Shown piece by piece: positions 63,401-64,000 of a stretch of 64,000 nucleotides of DNA; within the stretch, counting starts at the first letter, position 1; each line of letters starts with the position of its first letter. Source of the DNA: Apostichopus japonicus. Taxonomy: Eukaryota > Echinodermata > Holothuroidea > Aspidochirotida > Stichopodidae. Where the stretch lies: the NCBI RefSeq assembly GCF_037975245.1, contig NC_092566.1:17151001-17215000 (forward strand). The letters are read 5' to 3'. Position numbers and translations under genes: made by a program. The notes beneath the pieces were generated by a model, which saw only the letters and a list, made by a program, of their open reading frames with translations, made no database searches and was not told the origin of the DNA.

Positions 63401-63748
63401 TCATCAGTATATGCCACCGGGATACTCCTTTCATGAAGGGTTTCATAAATAACAGAAGTAAGGAAAAATCTGAAACAAAAACTCATTTTCTGTTTGATTT
63501 CACTTTTGTTTTTATTTTTGTTCTGTATTTATTTATTTATTTATTTTTGGCAGATTTCTCTAGCAGACATCATTGCATTTGTGACGACCGGTGACTTGTT
63601 AGCTGACAGGAATACTGACTATTACCTGGAAGTTAAGGAACCAAAACTGAAGGCATTCATAGAAAGGATGAAATCATTACCCCAAATCGATGCTTGGATG
63701 AAGAAACGCCCGCAAACTGACCGTGTGTTTAGTGTAAAAATACAATAA
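60469..63748 (+). CDS. Sigma-class glutathione S-transferase (GST-D)
   Basis: Exons 60469-60601, 61433-61525, 61804-61919, 62384-62494 and 63554-63748; 648 nt, 215 residues, all junctions in phase. Paralogue of GST-B with seven amino-acid differences that I count: one in exon 1 (Ile to Val), five in exon 3 (FEEAEIDVVIEV, LFKALTKLF) and one in exon 5 (DIIVF to DIIAF). Exon 4 is base-for-base identical. Catalytic Tyr8, Trp39, the QSMAIH site and LADII are kept, so it should be an active glutathione transferase. Upstream and intron 4 insertions (59274, 63020) separate it from B. The stop overlaps AATAAA as in B. Confidence 0.93.
63020..63393. mobile_element. hAT MITE in GST-D intron 4, TSD GTTCACAT
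   Basis: Ends CAGTGGCGTAGGAAG and GTTCCTACGCCCTTG, with exact GTTCACAT at 63012-63019 and 63394-63401. GST-B intron 4 has the single uninterrupted site at 50375-50382, so this insertion came after the B/D duplication. Non-coding with poly-G and poly-C runs. Confidence 0.95.
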
Positions 63749-64000
63749 AGATTTTCAAGTCCTTCGCGGCTTTAAAGGTATCTGACTGCGATTAAGATTT
63801 CTTTTGCCGTGAGCAATATATTTTGAAAGGAGAGAAACTTATTTTTAACATAATACAACAATGTTTACTAAAATAAGTAAATCAACCTAATTTTGGTATC
63901 AGTTTGAACTTTTACATGACTTTATAATCCAACGAGGTTATTAAGACTAATTCAATGTATCTTATGCAAAATATTTATTTTAGTTTCGGTGTTGTTTCTC
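63749..64000. other. 3' flank of GST-D
   Basis: Close copy of the GST-B flank 50724-50985, with small indels. No further gene before the window end. Confidence 0.6.

Larger units (their letters stand above)
55262..64000. repeat. Segmental duplication, copy 2
   Basis: Homologous to 40284-50985 from the first base after the hAT terminus. Contains GST-C exons 3-5 and full GST-D, in the same order and orientation as copy 1. Runs off the window end. Confidence 0.9.

Overview
This is eukaryotic nuclear DNA, most likely from a marine deuterostome invertebrate; I lean towards an echinoderm or another ambulacrarian. The reasons are short exons with GT-AG introns, AT-rich introns crowded with small DNA transposons and tRNA-derived SINEs, TAGGCCTAGG-type intron sequence near 52400-52600, sigma-class glutathione S-transferases, an adhesion GPCR with an LDL-receptor class A module, and a seven-transmembrane protein with a gustatory-receptor-like layout. 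There is no operon structure, CRISPR array or prokaryotic gene. The species call is inference.

Layout. (1) 71-13124, minus strand: an adhesion GPCR with signal peptide, LDLa, linker, hormone-receptor-like segment, GAIN/GPS and TM1-TM4. The remaining transmembrane exons lie left of the window. Its introns hold Penelope-like relics, foldback elements and a hAT MITE. (2) About 14795-19607: LINE relics and two phase-compatible minus-strand exons of an unrecognised gene. (3) 21848-25239, plus strand: a four-exon gene for a ~548-residue protein with a long cytoplasmic N-terminus and seven membrane helices, a gustatory-receptor-like candidate. (4) 26497-63748: a sigma-class GST cluster. It holds a minus-strand copy broken in exon 1 (26497-30629), a lone minus-strand last exon (33952-34137), intact GST-A (37994-42028), intact GST-B (47413-50723), exons 3-5 only of GST-C (55359-56989) and intact GST-D (60469-63748). 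All five-exon copies share the same intron positions (first four exons 133, 93, 116 and 111 nt, or 128 nt for the damaged first exon).

The right half is a tandem segmental duplication. Sequence from about 40284 through at least 50985 (A exons 3-5, 3' flank, all of B) recurs from 55262 to the window end (C exons 3-5, the same flank, all of D). Because the paralogous copies keep the empty sites, several transposon insertions can be read directly with their target-site duplications. Copy 2 starts at the terminus of a hAT relic.

The GSTs would work as soluble cytosolic dimers conjugating glutathione or isomerising prostaglandin-like substrates. The two receptors are unrelated membrane proteins. 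I found no convincing wholly new biological system. The strongest leads are the GST duplication with replacement changes clustered in exon 3, the promoterless but intact C exons, and the unusual repeat-bearing foldback elements.
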